64,000 nucleotides of DNA from DATAQC01 sp038232455 (GTDB lineage Bacteria > Actinomycetota > Acidimicrobiia > Acidimicrobiales > AC-14), in contig JBBSHU010000001.1 in the NCBI GenBank assembly GCA_038232455.1, forward strand, positions 1 to 64,000, in the 5' to 3' direction. This document shows positions 57,722 through 64,000 of the stretch, in pieces. The notes under the pieces were generated by a model. The model had not been told where the DNA came from. It saw only the letters and a program-made list of their open reading frames with translations, and did not search any database. How positions within the stretch are numbered: position 1 is the first letter of the stretch; every line of letters begins with the position of its first letter. The translations under genes and the position numbers were made by a program.

Positions 57722-60181
57722 GTGGACACGCCGTCGGCTTCCCCGCCATCCCAATCCTCAGCCGGCCGGCCCGACGGCACCGGCTCCGGCACCGGCCCCA
57801 TGGCCACGCCGACCGGCCTGACCGCCCGCGAGGTGGCCTCGCGGGTCGACGACGGCAAGGTCAACGTATCGACCGTCCAAACCAGCCGGACCTTCGGCCA
57901 GATCGTGCGGGCCAACGTGTTCACCCGTTTCAACGCCATCCTCGGCGTGCTGCTGGCCGTCATCCTCGTGGTCGGGCCGATCCACGACGGCCTGTTCGGG
58001 ATCGTCCTGGTGGCCAACATGGCCATCGGGATCATCCAGGAGGTGCGGGCCAAGCGCACGCTCGATCGGCTCACGCTGCTGGCCGCCCCCCGGGCCACCG
58101 TCGTGCGCGACGGCCACGTTGAGGAGATGGCCGTCGAGGAACTGGTGCTCGACGACGTTGTGGCGCTCCGTCCGGGTGGCCAGATCGTGGTCGACGCCGA
58201 GGTCATCGACGGGACGGGCCTGGAGGTCGATGAGTCCCTGCTCACCGGTGAGTCCGAACCCCAGGTGAGGCGCCCCGGTGACGAGGTGCTGTCGGGAAGC
58301 TTCGTCAGCGCCGGTAGCGGCTGGAGCCGGGCGGTGCGGGTCGGCCCCGACGCCTACGCCGCCCGCCTGGCCCAGCAGGCCCGGCGTTTCACCCTCGTGC
58401 GTTCCGACCTCAGGTCCGGTATCGACAACATCCTGCGGGTCGTCACCTGGGTGATCGTCCCCACCGCAGTGCTCCTGGTCACCACCCAGCTCCTGAACAA
58501 CCCCAACATTCCCGACGCCATTCGCGGGTCGGTCGCCGGGGTCGGCAGCATGGTTCCCGAGGGGTTGGTATTGCTGGCCAGCGTAGCTATGGCTGTGAGC
58601 GTGCTGCGCCTGGCCCGCCGCAACGTGTTGATCCAAGAGCTGGCTGCGGTCGAGACGCTGGCCCGGGTCGACACCGTGTGCCTCGACAAGACGGGCACGC
58701 TCACCCAGGGCGTGATGAGAGTCACCGCCACCGACGTCTTGGACTCCGACGCCCCCGTGGCCGCAGCCCTCGGGGCGCTGACCGCCATCGACCCCGAGCC
58801 CAATGCCACTCTGCGGGCCGTGGCCACGGCCTACCCGGCACCCGAGGATTGGCACGCCGAGGAGGTGGTGCCCTTCTCGTCGGCCCGCAAGTGGAGTGCG
58901 GCGTCGTTCGGAGCCCGGGGAACCTGGGTGCTCGGGGCGCCCGACGTGCTCGCCGTCGACGGGGCCGACAGTGTCATCGCCGGCGCCGAGCAGGGCGGCG
59001 AACGGGCGGCTGCCGGCAGCCGGGTGCTGCTGCTCGCCCGTTCGTCCGTGGCCGCTGGCACTGGCGGCCCGGCCGGCGGCGACGAGGAGACCTCCCTGCC
59101 CGCCGGTCTCGAAGCCGTCGCCCTGGTGATCCTAGAGGACCTGCTGCGGCCGGACGCGGCCGAGACCCTGGCCTTCTTCGAGCGCCAGGGGGTCACCCTC
59201 AAGGTCATCTCCGGCGACAACCCGGTGACGGTGGCGGCCATTGCCGCCCGGGTGGGCCTGGTCGGCAGCGCCGACGCCCTCGACGCCCGCCACCTGCCGG
59301 ACGACCCCGAGGCGCTGGCCGACGTGGCCGAGGCCACCACCGTGTTCGGTCGGGTGCAGCCGCGGCAGAAGCAGGCCCTCGTCGCCGCTCTCCAGTCCCG
59401 CGGCCACGTGGTGGCCATGACCGGTGACGGTGTGAACGACGTCCTGGCCCTGAAGGATGCCGACATCGGCGTGGCCCTGAGCGCCGGCTCGAGTGCCGCC
59501 CGGGCCGTCGCCCAACTCGTGCTGCTGGACAACTCGTTCGGTTCCCTGCCCGCCGTGGTAGCCGAGGGACGGCGGGTCATCGCCAACGTGGAGCGGGTGG
59601 CCAACTTGTTCGTGACCAAGACCGTGTACGCCACCCTGCTGGCGGTGGCCGTCGGCGTGGCCCAGCTCCCCTTTCCGTTCCTCCCCCGTCAGCTCACCGT
59701 CATCAGCAGCCTGACCATCGGCATCCCCGCCTTCCTCCTGGCCCTGGCGCCCAACTCCGACCGGGCCAGGCCCGGGTTCCTGCACCGCGTCGCCAGCTTC
59801 GCCCTGCCGGTGGGGACGGTCGCGGCCGTAGCCACATTCGTTGCCTATGCCCTCACCCGGGCCGAAGGCGTCGGTCTGGCCGCCGCCCGCACCAGCGCCA
59901 CCTGCGTCCTGTGCGCCATCGGGCTCTGGGTCCTCGCCCTCCTCTACCGGCCCCTGACCCCGCTCCGCCGCCTGTTGCTCGGGGCCATGGCCGCCGCCTT
60001 CTTGGTGGTGATCGTCGTGCCCGGCCTGCGCGCGTTCTACGGGCTGTCGCTTCCGCCCATCTGGACCTGGACGCAGATGGTCCTCATCGCCGTGGCCGCA
60101 GGCCTGTCGCTCGAGACCGGAACCGAGGTCGTCCATCGCTGGAGCCGATGGAGAACGGCGAGGGCCGGCCTCGCCACCTGA
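57722..60181 (+). CDS. P-type ATPase, CtpE-like
   Basis: The 819-residue membrane pump starts at GTG 57722. LTGESEP is the actuator domain motif near residue 175, MVPEGLVLLASVA is the transmembrane 4 ion-site segment, LDKTGTLTQG holds the phosphorylated Asp322, and TGDGVNDVLALKDADIG near residue 567 is the hinge. Ten or so transmembrane helices fit. The PEGL segment and the lack of an N-terminal metal-binding domain point away from heavy-metal pumps and toward the CtpE branch (calcium uptake in mycobacteria). Ion identity is not settled by sequence. Confidence 0.87.
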   Translation: MDTPSASPPSQSSAGRPDGTGSGTGPMATPTGLTAREVASRVDDGKVNVSTVQTSRTFGQIVRANVFTRFNAILGVLLAVILVVGPIHDGLFGIVLVANMAIGIIQEVRAKRTLDRLTLLAAPRATVVRDGHVEEMAVEELVLDDVVALRPGGQIVVDAEVIDGTGLEVDESLLTGESEPQVRRPGDEVLSGSFVSAGSGWSRAVRVGPDAYAARLAQQARRFTLVRSDLRSGIDNILRVVTWVIVPTAVLLVTTQLLNNPNIPDAIRGSVAGVGSMVPEGLVLLASVAMAVSVLRLARRNVLIQELAAVETLARVDTVCLDKTGTLTQGVMRVTATDVLDSDAPVAAALGALTAIDPEPNATLRAVATAYPAPEDWHAEEVVPFSSARKWSAASFGARGTWVLGAPDVLAVDGADSVIAGAEQGGERAAAGSRVLLLARSSVAAGTGGPAGGDEETSLPAGLEAVALVILEDLLRPDAAETLAFFERQGVTLKVISGDNPVTVAAIAARVGLVGSADALDARHLPDDPEALADVAEATTVFGRVQPRQKQALVAALQSRGHVVAMTGDGVNDVLALKDADIGVALSAGSSAARAVAQLVLLDNSFGSLPAVVAEGRRVIANVERVANLFVTKTVYATLLAVAVGVAQLPFPFLPRQLTVISSLTIGIPAFLLALAPNSDRARPGFLHRVASFALPVGTVAAVATFVAYALTRAEGVGLAAARTSATCVLCAIGLWVLALLYRPLTPLRRLLLGAMAAAFLVVIVVPGLRAFYGLSLPPIWTWTQMVLIAVAAGLSLETGTEVVHRWSRWRTARAGLAT

Positions 60182-60187
60182 GTCCCG

Positions 60188-60940
60188 TCACTCGCGGATC
60201 TCTACGGGGACGCCGATGGGCAGGCTCGTGGCCAGCTTGGTGATGGCCTCGTTGGAGATACGGATGCATCCGTTGCCCTGGCTCTGGCCGATGCTCGCCG
60301 GGTCGTTGGTGCCGTGGATGGCGAACCGGCCGTCGCCTTGCACTCCGTTCTCGCTGAACTGGAAGATGACCTCCGAATACCCCGACAATCCGTACGCGTA
60401 CGGCCCGTAGGCGCTGTCGGGGTTCGAGGGCTGGAGCAGCTCGCGCGTGTAATACAGCCCCGGGGGCGTGGGCGCGGTGTCTCTTCCGATACCGATGGGC
60501 TCGGTGTCGAAGACGGCGTCGCCCTCCCACACGGTGAGGCGGTGGGCTCCCAACTCGACAAGCATCCGAAAATCGTGGCTGGTCAGTTCTACGTCGCTGT
60601 GGCGGATCCAGCCCATGCTGCCGTTGGGCCGTACCGGAAGCAGGACGTGGAGCCAGTCCGGCGGATCCTGGTCGCGGACGAGGAACACGAGGGGTGTCCC
60701 GTACGGGGGCGATGGGTTGGGGAGGGACTGCACGGGGTCGCCCTGGCCAGGCTTGTCGTAGACGGGCACCGAGGCGACGATGGCGGTGGCCACGACGTTG
60801 AGCGGCTTCGCCGTGGTCGGCGGCGAGCTCGGTACTTCGCTCCCGCCCGGCCGGGTGGTCGCCGTACGCCCACCACCTGTCGAGCCACAGGCCGCCGACA
60901 ACACGATCGTCGCCACCCCGGCAAGGACACGACGAAACAC
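60188..60940 (-). CDS. L,D-transpeptidase lipoprotein (YkuD)
   Basis: GTG 60940 (FRRVLAGVATIVLSAAC) gives a signal and lipobox with Cys near residue 18. The mature 250-residue protein has a Pro/Thr linker and an SH3-like segment, followed by a YkuD domain. The active site reads HGTNDPASIGQSQGNGCIRI near the end, with HGT and SxGCIR, where Cys is the nucleophile. L,D-transpeptidases make 3-3 peptidoglycan cross-links outside the membrane. It is convergent with the P-type ATPase gene. Confidence 0.93.
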   Translation of the reverse strand: MFRRVLAGVATIVLSAACGSTGGGRTATTRPGGSEVPSSPPTTAKPLNVVATAIVASVPVYDKPGQGDPVQSLPNPSPPYGTPLVFLVRDQDPPDWLHVLLPVRPNGSMGWIRHSDVELTSHDFRMLVELGAHRLTVWEGDAVFDTEPIGIGRDTAPTPPGLYYTRELLQPSNPDSAYGPYAYGLSGYSEVIFQFSENGVQGDGRFAIHGTNDPASIGQSQGNGCIRISNEAITKLATSLPIGVPVEIRE

Positions 60941-61019
60941 GGTGATCAGGGTACCGGCCGGTTTGGCATCGGTCGGATCAGGGAACCGCCTCATGAGGCA
61001 ACGCGGTCAGGAGGCAGTC

Positions 61020-61079
61020 ATGTACATAGGCATCGGAACACTCATCGTGATCATCATCCTCATCCTGATTTTGACCTGA
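61020..61079 (+). CDS. 19-residue hydrophobic peptide
   Basis: ATG 61020 is preceded by GGAGG with seven bases spacing. The frame encodes only 19 residues, MYIGIGTLIVIIILILILT, one transmembrane helix. It is followed 35 bases later by another small membrane protein gene. A tiny membrane peptide with a strong ribosome site is plausible, but it is too short to be supported by coding statistics. Confidence 0.55.
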   Translation: MYIGIGTLIVIIILILILT

Positions 61080-61113
61080 TGGCGCACCAAGTGAGCGAAA
61101 GGACAGGACAGGA

Positions 61114-61311
61114 ATGAGCCCCGAGACGAGTTTCTTCTTCTACCTGGCAGCAATTATCTGTTTCGTGATCGCCGCCATCGGGGCGGACTGGCGGTTCGGT
61201 CGCCTCGGCCGACAGGGTGTCGCCCCCCGGCTCGTGCTCGTGCCGCTGGGCCTGGCCCTGTTTGTGGTCCCGATCATGTGGGGCGCCGGGAAGGCCGCCG
61301 ACTTCTTCTGA
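61114..61311 (+). CDS. Small membrane protein with two transmembrane helices
   Basis: ATG 61114 has AGGACAGGA upstream and gives 65 residues. Helix one is FFFYLAAIICFVIAAIGAD, then a basic loop (WRFGRLGRQG), and helix two is LVLVPLGLALFVVPIMWGA. The layout is like small actinobacterial integral proteins of unknown function. It is in the same direction as the 19-residue gene and the methyltransferase downstream. Confidence 0.75.
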   Translation: MSPETSFFFYLAAIICFVIAAIGADWRFGRLGRQGVAPRLVLVPLGLALFVVPIMWGAGKAADFF

Positions 61312-61391
61312 CCTGACCGGACCGATCCATCCGGAAGCGTCGCCAGAACCGAATCCCCCAGCAGACGGCCCAACCGGGCTAGACCACTCCG

Positions 61392-62015
61392 ATGACCCAC
61401 TCGCCCCCCAGCCCGGTCCGTCCCGACATGGCACGGCTCTGTCTCCGGGCGGCCGACGGCGAGAGGGTGGCCGGTGACGGTGACCGGTGGCTCGACCGGC
61501 CGGCACCGGAGGAAGAGGCCGTGCTCGACCTGGCCTACGGCCCGGTTCTCGACGTGGGCTGTGGTCCGGGCCGCCACGTCATGGCCCTCGCCGGCCGGGG
61601 GGTCATGGCCCTCGGTATCGACATCACGCCCAGTGCCGTCCGCCTGGCTCGCCGGAGGGGCGCCCTCGTACTCGAACGCTCCGTGTTCGAGCACGTTCCC
61701 GGAAAGGGTCGATGGGGAAGCGCCCTCCTCCTCGACGGCAACGTCGGGATCGGTGGCGACGCCGGTGCCCTGCTGACCCGCGTGGCCAGCCTCCTGCGTC
61801 CGGGTGGCCGGGTACTCGCAGAGCTCGACGACCCGTCGGCTCCCCGCCATCAGGCCACAGTCCGCCTGGAGCACCGGGGACTTCCCGGGCCGTGGTTTCC
61901 GTGGGCGTGGTTGAGCGTCGACCGCCTCCCCGAAATGGCCGGGCCGGCGGGACTTGCGGTGGGCGACGTCTGGTCGGCCGGCGGCCGCTGGTTCGCCTGT
62001 CTTGACCGCCCCTGA
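61392..62015 (+). CDS. SAM-dependent methyltransferase
   Basis: The 207-residue protein has VLDVGCGPGRHVMALAGRG near residue 52 as motif I, and ALGIDITPSAVRLARRRGA as motif II. ALLLDGNVGIGGDAGALLTRVA is unusual between them. RLEHRGLPGPWFPWAWLSVDRLP is a substrate-lid-like segment. The product is soluble and related to Methyltransf_11-type enzymes. It is convergent with the MBL gene and ends in a long imperfect palindrome. Confidence 0.8.
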   Translation: MTHSPPSPVRPDMARLCLRAADGERVAGDGDRWLDRPAPEEEAVLDLAYGPVLDVGCGPGRHVMALAGRGVMALGIDITPSAVRLARRRGALVLERSVFEHVPGKGRWGSALLLDGNVGIGGDAGALLTRVASLLRPGGRVLAELDDPSAPRHQATVRLEHRGLPGPWFPWAWLSVDRLPEMAGPAGLAVGDVWSAGGRWFACLDRP

Positions 62016-62035
62016 CGCACGCCGGTATCCGGTCA

Positions 62036-62124
62036 GGGTCAGAAAGATAACTACCTGTGCGTCGATGATGAGAATTCGCTGGTAGGTGGCTTCCGGAATG
62101 CGCAGGTAGTTATCTTCTGGACCC
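62036..62124. repeat. Long imperfect inverted repeat, locally AT-richer
   Basis: Left arm 62036-62061 and right arm 62101-62124 both hold AGATAACTACCTG or its complement, with GGGTC ends and a few mismatches. The arms of about 24 bases flank a spacer of 39 bases. It lies between two convergent genes, so it can act as a two-way terminator; its lower GC and size also fit a miniature inverted-repeat element. Confidence 0.7.
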
Positions 62125-63072
62125 TCAGGCGGTGGAGGGCGGGGTGTCCGGGCGGTTCTCGAGCCAGCGGCGCAGGCCCGACGCGTTGGAATGGATGCCG
62201 TTGAGGGCCTCCATCTTCGACCGCTGGGCATCGTCGGCTCCAGCCGTCTCGTGACCGAAGGCCTCGCCCAGCGCCGCGGTCACGTCGTCACCCCGGCGCC
62301 AGGCAGCCTCGGCCACGTCAGCCCACCGACGCACGGCCTCCTCGGCCTCGACGAGCACGGCCTCGGGATCACCGGGCACCACCCCGTAGTGGGCCAGGGC
62401 CAGAGCGTGGGGACGGCGCTCGGCCATGCGTTGCAACGAGGAGACGGCGGCATTCAGGTCGAACTCGGGCGGCGGGGTGGCCGGACGCAGCACACCGACA
62501 TCGGGGAGGCGGACCCCCACGGCGTCGCCCGCGAACAGCAGGCCGCTCTCCGAGTCGTGCAGCGCCAGATGGTGGCGGGCATGGCCCGGTGAATCCACGG
62601 CGGTGAGCACGCGCCCTCCCCCGATGGCCACCTCGTCACCGTCGCCGAGCACGTTGATCCGGTCGGCCTCGGTAGGCAGGAGGCGGCCGTAAAGGTCGTC
62701 CAGGAGGTCGCCGTAGACCCGGGCCGCCGACGCCACCAGCCGGGTGGGGTCGATCAGGTGGCGAGCCCCCTTCTCGTGCACGTGCACCGTCGCCCGGGGG
62801 AAGGCCCGGGCCACGTCGCCGACACCCCCGGCGTGGTCGAGGTGGATGTGGGTCACCACCACGGCGGCCAGGTCGTCGGCCCCCACGCCGAGGCCGCCCA
62901 GGGCGTCGAGCAGGGCCGGCACCGACGACTGGCTCCCCGTCTCCACCAGCACGGGCGACGGCCCCTCGATCAGGTAGCCGGCGGTGACCTCGTGCCACCC
63001 CCCGAGGAGGGTGTCGATCTGGACGACCCCGGGAGCGACGGCCGTGCCGGGCGAGGAGCCGTCGGGGGTCAG
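62125..63072 (-). CDS. MBL-fold hydrolase without an obvious start codon
   Basis: The protein of about 315 residues has MBL motifs: ETGSQSSVPALLDAL, THIHLDHAGG, VDSPGHARHHLALHD, FAGDAVGVRLP and LALAHYG. These suit a general metallo-hydrolase. No ATG, GTG or TTG is in frame near the start. A CTG (63070-63072) overlaps the stop of the LLM gene as CTGA, the only sensible coupled start; a missing base or an alternative start is possible. It follows the LLM gene directly. Confidence 0.75.
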   Translation of the reverse strand: MTPDGSSPGTAVAPGVVQIDTLLGGWHEVTAGYLIEGPSPVLVETGSQSSVPALLDALGGLGVGADDLAAVVVTHIHLDHAGGVGDVARAFPRATVHVHEKGARHLIDPTRLVASAARVYGDLLDDLYGRLLPTEADRINVLGDGDEVAIGGGRVLTAVDSPGHARHHLALHDSESGLLFAGDAVGVRLPDVGVLRPATPPPEFDLNAAVSSLQRMAERRPHALALAHYGVVPGDPEAVLVEAEEAVRRWADVAEAAWRRGDDVTAALGEAFGHETAGADDAQRSKMEALNGIHSNASGLRRWLENRPDTPPSTA

Positions 63073-63902
63073 CGGGCCGCCAGGTCGGGCAGGACGCGCT
63101 CGACGAACTCCTCCACCCTCGCCCGGCCCTGGTCGGGCCAGCCTGCCACCAGGTATGAGAACCCGGCGTCGGCCAGTGCCGCGGCCGTGGCCCGGACCTC
63201 GTCCCAGGGCTCGGACAACGACAGGCTGGTGGCCCGCACGATGGACGCCGGGTCGCGTCCCGCCCGGCGCGCGTGGGTGTCGAGGACGGCGGCCTTGGCC
63301 GTGAGGGTCTCGACCGATCCGAAGCTGTGCCAGATGTCGGCGTGGCGGGCGGCGATGGGGATGGTGCGCTGGTGGCCGCCGGCGCCGATCCACAGAGGCG
63401 GATGGGGCTGCTGGACCGGACGCGGACGCAGGGTGGCGTTGTGCAGCTGGTAGTGGCGCCCCTCGACGGTGGCCCCGTCGGTGGTCATGAGGGCCTTCAC
63501 CACCTCGATGGCCTCCTCCAGACGTTCGGCCCGCTCGACCGTGGGTGGGAACGGCACGCCCAGCTCGACGTGCTCTTCCTCGAACCACGCCGCCCCCAGG
63601 GACAGCTCCAGGCGGCCTCCGGAGACGTGATCGATGGTGATGGCCTGAGCGGCAAGCACCGAGGGGTGTCGGTAGGTGACGCCGGTGACCAGCACGCCGA
63701 GGCGGATGCGGGTGGTGGCGGCGGCCAGTGCCGCCAGCGCCGTGTAGGCCTCGAAGCACGGCCCCTCGGCGTCGCCGAACATGGGCTTGAAGTGGTCGAA
63801 CAGCCACGCGCCGTCGAAGCCCGCCTCCTCGGCGAAGCGGACCCGCCCGACCAGTTCCTCCCACCCCAGCTGGTGCTGGGCCACGTCGATGCCGATTCTC
63901 AT
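63069..63902 (-). CDS. LLM-class, probably F420-dependent oxidoreductase
   Basis: ATG 63902 (MRIGIDVAQHQLGWEEL) gives 277 residues. FDGAWLFDHFKPMF near residue 30, LGVLVTGVTYRHPSVLAAQAITIDHVSGGRLELSLGAAWFEEEH near residue 75 and PLWIGAGGHQRTIPIAARHADIWH near residue 175 are luciferase-like monooxygenase signatures. In actinobacteria these enzymes often use F420. It reads directly into the MBL gene, and a new gene starts divergently 21 bases upstream. Confidence 0.88.
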   Translation of the reverse strand: MRIGIDVAQHQLGWEELVGRVRFAEEAGFDGAWLFDHFKPMFGDAEGPCFEAYTALAALAAATTRIRLGVLVTGVTYRHPSVLAAQAITIDHVSGGRLELSLGAAWFEEEHVELGVPFPPTVERAERLEEAIEVVKALMTTDGATVEGRHYQLHNATLRPRPVQQPHPPLWIGAGGHQRTIPIAARHADIWHSFGSVETLTAKAAVLDTHARRAGRDPASIVRATSLSLSEPWDEVRATAAALADAGFSYLVAGWPDQGRARVEEFVERVLPDLAAR

Positions 63903-63923
63903 GGCGGAGGCCATACTGCACCA

Positions 63924-64000
63924 ATGCCGACCGAGATGCCGCTGACCACCGGGGACGACGAGGACAGCGCCGGCCAGCCGTTCGTGGGACCGCTCACGAG
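63924..64000 (+). CDS. 5' end of an unidentified gene
   Basis: ATG 63924 begins a frame of 25 codons that runs to the window edge, with an acidic hydrophilic start (MPTEMPLTTGDDEDSAGQPF). A second in-frame ATG is at codon five. Too little is present to name the product. It is divergent from the LLM gene. Confidence 0.5.
   Translation, partial: MPTEMPLTTGDDEDSAGQPFVGPLT

Overview
The window is high-GC DNA (roughly 70 percent G+C by eye) with dense genes, many GTG starts, and ATGA or GTGA stop/start overlaps. The gene content is actinobacterial: katG with a divergent-type FurA regulator, homodimeric pyruvate dehydrogenase AceE, F420-type enzymes, a HelD-like helicase, SufC-SufS-SufU, a MurA with Asp in place of the fosfomycin-binding Cys, and an Rpf-like muralytic protein. 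I infer an actinobacterium, plausibly of class Acidimicrobiia; the class is a guess from gene style, not from a marker RNA. No rRNA, CRISPR array, complete tRNA, transposase or phage structural gene was seen.

Left end (1-4.4 kb): an accessory, minus-strand operon of an unknown protein, a phospholipase-D-like protein and a superfamily 2 helicase, tightly overlapped. The PLD gene has two frame breaks and the helicase one. The operon abuts a 3' remnant that looks like a flavin reductase, then the first 53 codons of a CorA-like gene running head-on into a 3'-truncated hydantoinase B gene. hyuA, upstream of hyuB, also has a frame break near its end. This stretch reads as an island boundary plus deletion scars.

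7.7-24.9 kb: mostly housekeeping genes: aat, a beta-propeller protein, furA-katG, a PPOX/F420 enzyme, a helicase, an ABC-F ATPase, an RNase H-SLOG fusion, aceE, a glycosyltransferase-methyltransferase fusion, a HhH-GPD repair protein with two partial copies of its 5' end upstream, a peptidoglycan-binding-like protein and thiS-thiE.

25-36 kb: an alpha/beta hydrolase preceded by a structured, apparently noncoding transcript with a perfect 14-bp terminator; an MBL hydrolase; a frameshifted AbiEi/DUF559-like gene bracketed by two near-identical long palindromes; a glycogen-debranching-type enzyme divergent from sufCSU, with an operator-like palindrome between them; a truncated ABC ATPase; and a LigD-like protein with phosphoesterase and polymerase domains but no ligase domain.

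36-47 kb: an isocitrate-lyase-family enzyme with an MFS transporter, a redoxin, a methyltransferase, a flavoprotein disulfide reductase, a membrane M50/TPR protein followed by a low-molecular-weight phosphatase, and a minus-strand run of gtrA-like, cobT, a methyltransferase and two lipoproteins.

46.7-64 kb: a MoxR ATPase, a VWA/DUF2201-like protein and an unknown protein; a HelD-like helicase; yceI-marR with paired palindromic operators; a LysM-Rpf-like protein; acetolactate decarboxylase; murA; a P-type ATPase; an L,D-transpeptidase lipoprotein; two tiny membrane proteins (one of 19 residues); a methyltransferase; and an MBL hydrolase with a LLM oxidoreductase. Frame breaks and truncations fall almost entirely in accessory genes while core genes are intact, which favours real gene decay over random sequencing error, although error cannot be excluded.
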